In this document: positions 34,872 through 35,437 of the stretch, piece by piece
Numbering within the stretch: position 1 is the stretch's first letter
Layout: each line of letters opens with the position of its first letter
Assembly (NCBI GenBank): GCA_945874805.1
Contig: CAMCJI010000012.1
Coordinates: 1-35,437 of the forward strand
Reading direction: 5' to 3'
DNA: 35,437 nucleotides
From: Asaia bogorensis
GTDB taxonomy: Bacteria > Pseudomonadota > Alphaproteobacteria > Acetobacterales > Acetobacteraceae
Notes under the pieces: generated by a model
Seen by the model: only the letters and a program-made list of their open reading frames with translations
Database searches by the model: none
Told to the model about the DNA's origin: nothing
Program-made: the position numbers and the translations under genes

Positions 34872-35297
34872 ATGCCGGGTGATGACGACGACGATATCGA
34901 CGAGCACATCAGCGGAGCCTGGACCAACGTCAAAAGCGCCTTCAGCTGGGACGGCAGCCTGCTGCGCGGCGGCGGCGTCGGCAAGACCGTCGCCACCGTC
35001 GGCAACACCGTCGGCTCCGTCGGCGTCACCGCGGCGCAGCTTGGCACCCAAACCTCCTCGCTGGCGGTCGTCGGCGCCATTGCCGCCGGGGCGGCAGTCT
35101 CGGCCACCGGCGTCGGTCTCGTCGTGGTCGGCGGCGTGCTGACCCTGGGCGCGATGGCGACCAACACCGTCTCGATGGTGAAGACCTCCGCCCACGTCAT
35201 CCACCTCAAGCGCATCCGCGACAACCCGGGCAAGTTCAAAGGCTGCAAGTGCATGGCCGCCAGGCTCGGGTCCGACATGGCGCACGACCATGAATAG
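34872..35297 (+). CDS. Unrecognised glycine-rich small membrane protein
   Basis: 141 aa; I do not recognise the family. ATG 34872 is preferred over ATG 34836 because AGGAGG lies six bases upstream. The protein has an acidic head (MPGDDDDDIDEH), a glycine/threonine/valine stretch at about 33-60 with a small residue every few positions (GGGVGKTVATVGNTVGSVGV), a long hydrophobic segment at about 64-98 rich in Gly/Ala/Val, able to form one long or two short membrane helices, and a basic tail with a CKC motif (125-127) and the end AHDHE. No cleavable signal peptide is apparent. The glycine-zipper look could suit a membrane-inserting or pore-like protein; that is speculation. The gene has its own AT-rich leader and stands alone. 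Its TAG stop lies exactly at a possible insertion-sequence end, so the C-terminus may be truncated. Confidence 0.75.
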   Translation: MPGDDDDDIDEHISGAWTNVKSAFSWDGSLLRGGGVGKTVATVGNTVGSVGVTAAQLGTQTSSLAVVGAIAAGAAVSATGVGLVVVGGVLTLGAMATNTVSMVKTSAHVIHLKRIRDNPGKFKGCKCMAARLGSDMAHDHE

Positions 35298-35437
35298 ACT
35301 TGTTGCGAAAGTCTGCGGCCTATTTCGACCACCAGTTCGTGGCACCGGGCCAATCTGTCGGGCTTTTCAGAATGGCATGAACCCCGCTTCGATGTTCACC
35401 AGCCCCGCGATGATCGACGTTTTGGTGTGATGGGTGT
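35296..35437 (-). mobile_element. Possible insertion-sequence end with transposase-like C-terminus (tentative)
   Basis: The sequence GACTTGTTGCGAAAGTC (35297-35313) resembles the ends of some IS families (GTTGCRAA cores). It also contains a small hairpin, AGACTT...AAGTCT, overlapping the stop of the preceding gene. About 55-70 bases inward, a minus-strand frame enters from the right edge and ends at TGA 35367-35369, encoding TKTSIIAGLVNIEAGFMPF at its C-terminus. A frame ending that close to a terminal repeat is the usual layout of a transposase gene. Only one end is in the window and I cannot name the family, so this could also be an ordinary convergent gene. Confidence 0.3.

Overview
The window is very GC-rich, densely packed and strongly ABC-transporter dominated. 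Codon usage, many GTG starts, 4-base ATGA overlaps between genes and the gene families point to an alphaproteobacterium. Rhodospirillales/Acetobacteraceae is my best guess, inferred from gene style and GC-rich hairpins, not from a marker gene. No rRNA, tRNA, CRISPR array or phage genes were seen.

Layout. (1) Positions 1-5855, minus strand: one tightly overlapping operon livH-livM-livG-livF-SBP-aroE-SDR. It is a complete branched-chain-amino-acid-type (HAAT) importer followed by a shikimate-dehydrogenase-like enzyme and a short-chain dehydrogenase cut by the window edge. The arrangement suggests uptake plus redox processing of a polyol or cyclic acid. (2) 6017-10436, plus strand: a family 5 (peptide/opine type) binding protein coupled to an M81/MlrC-type metallopeptidase, then a family 1 binding protein. 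No permease or ATPase lies next to them. (3) 10488-14904, minus strand: DEAD-box RNA helicase, glutaryl-CoA dehydrogenase and a [4Fe-4S] 23S rRNA/tRNA uracil methyltransferase. The methyltransferase appears to start at a CTG overlapping the stop of gcdH. (4) 15110-25298, minus strand: a six-gene run of MaoC hydratase, CitE-type CoA lyase, NodT-type outer-membrane lipoprotein, membrane fusion protein and two RND permeases (MdtABC-like). Two CoA-ester enzymes head an efflux operon. (5) 25437-31287, plus strand: a second HAAT system, livG-livF-SBP-SBP-livH-livM, with two tandem paralogous binding proteins and a strong stem-loop between the binding-protein and permease genes. (6) 31293-31525: a non-coding element of nested inverted repeats between convergent genes. 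(7) 31529-35297: an HSL-type esterase (minus), a PatZ/Pat-like protein acetyltransferase whose ATP-grasp domain has lost its core (plus), and an unrecognised glycine-rich membrane protein. The last stop codon sits at what may be an insertion-sequence end.

Most of the window is therefore import (two HAAT systems, two orphan binding proteins), export (RND) and CoA/oxidoreductive catabolism, typical of a metabolically versatile soil, water or plant-associated bacterium. The least ordinary items are the eroded PatZ-like protein, the CoA-lyase/efflux operon, the nested palindrome at 31.3-31.5 kb, the non-canonical start of the RNA methyltransferase, and the orphan membrane protein at the right edge.
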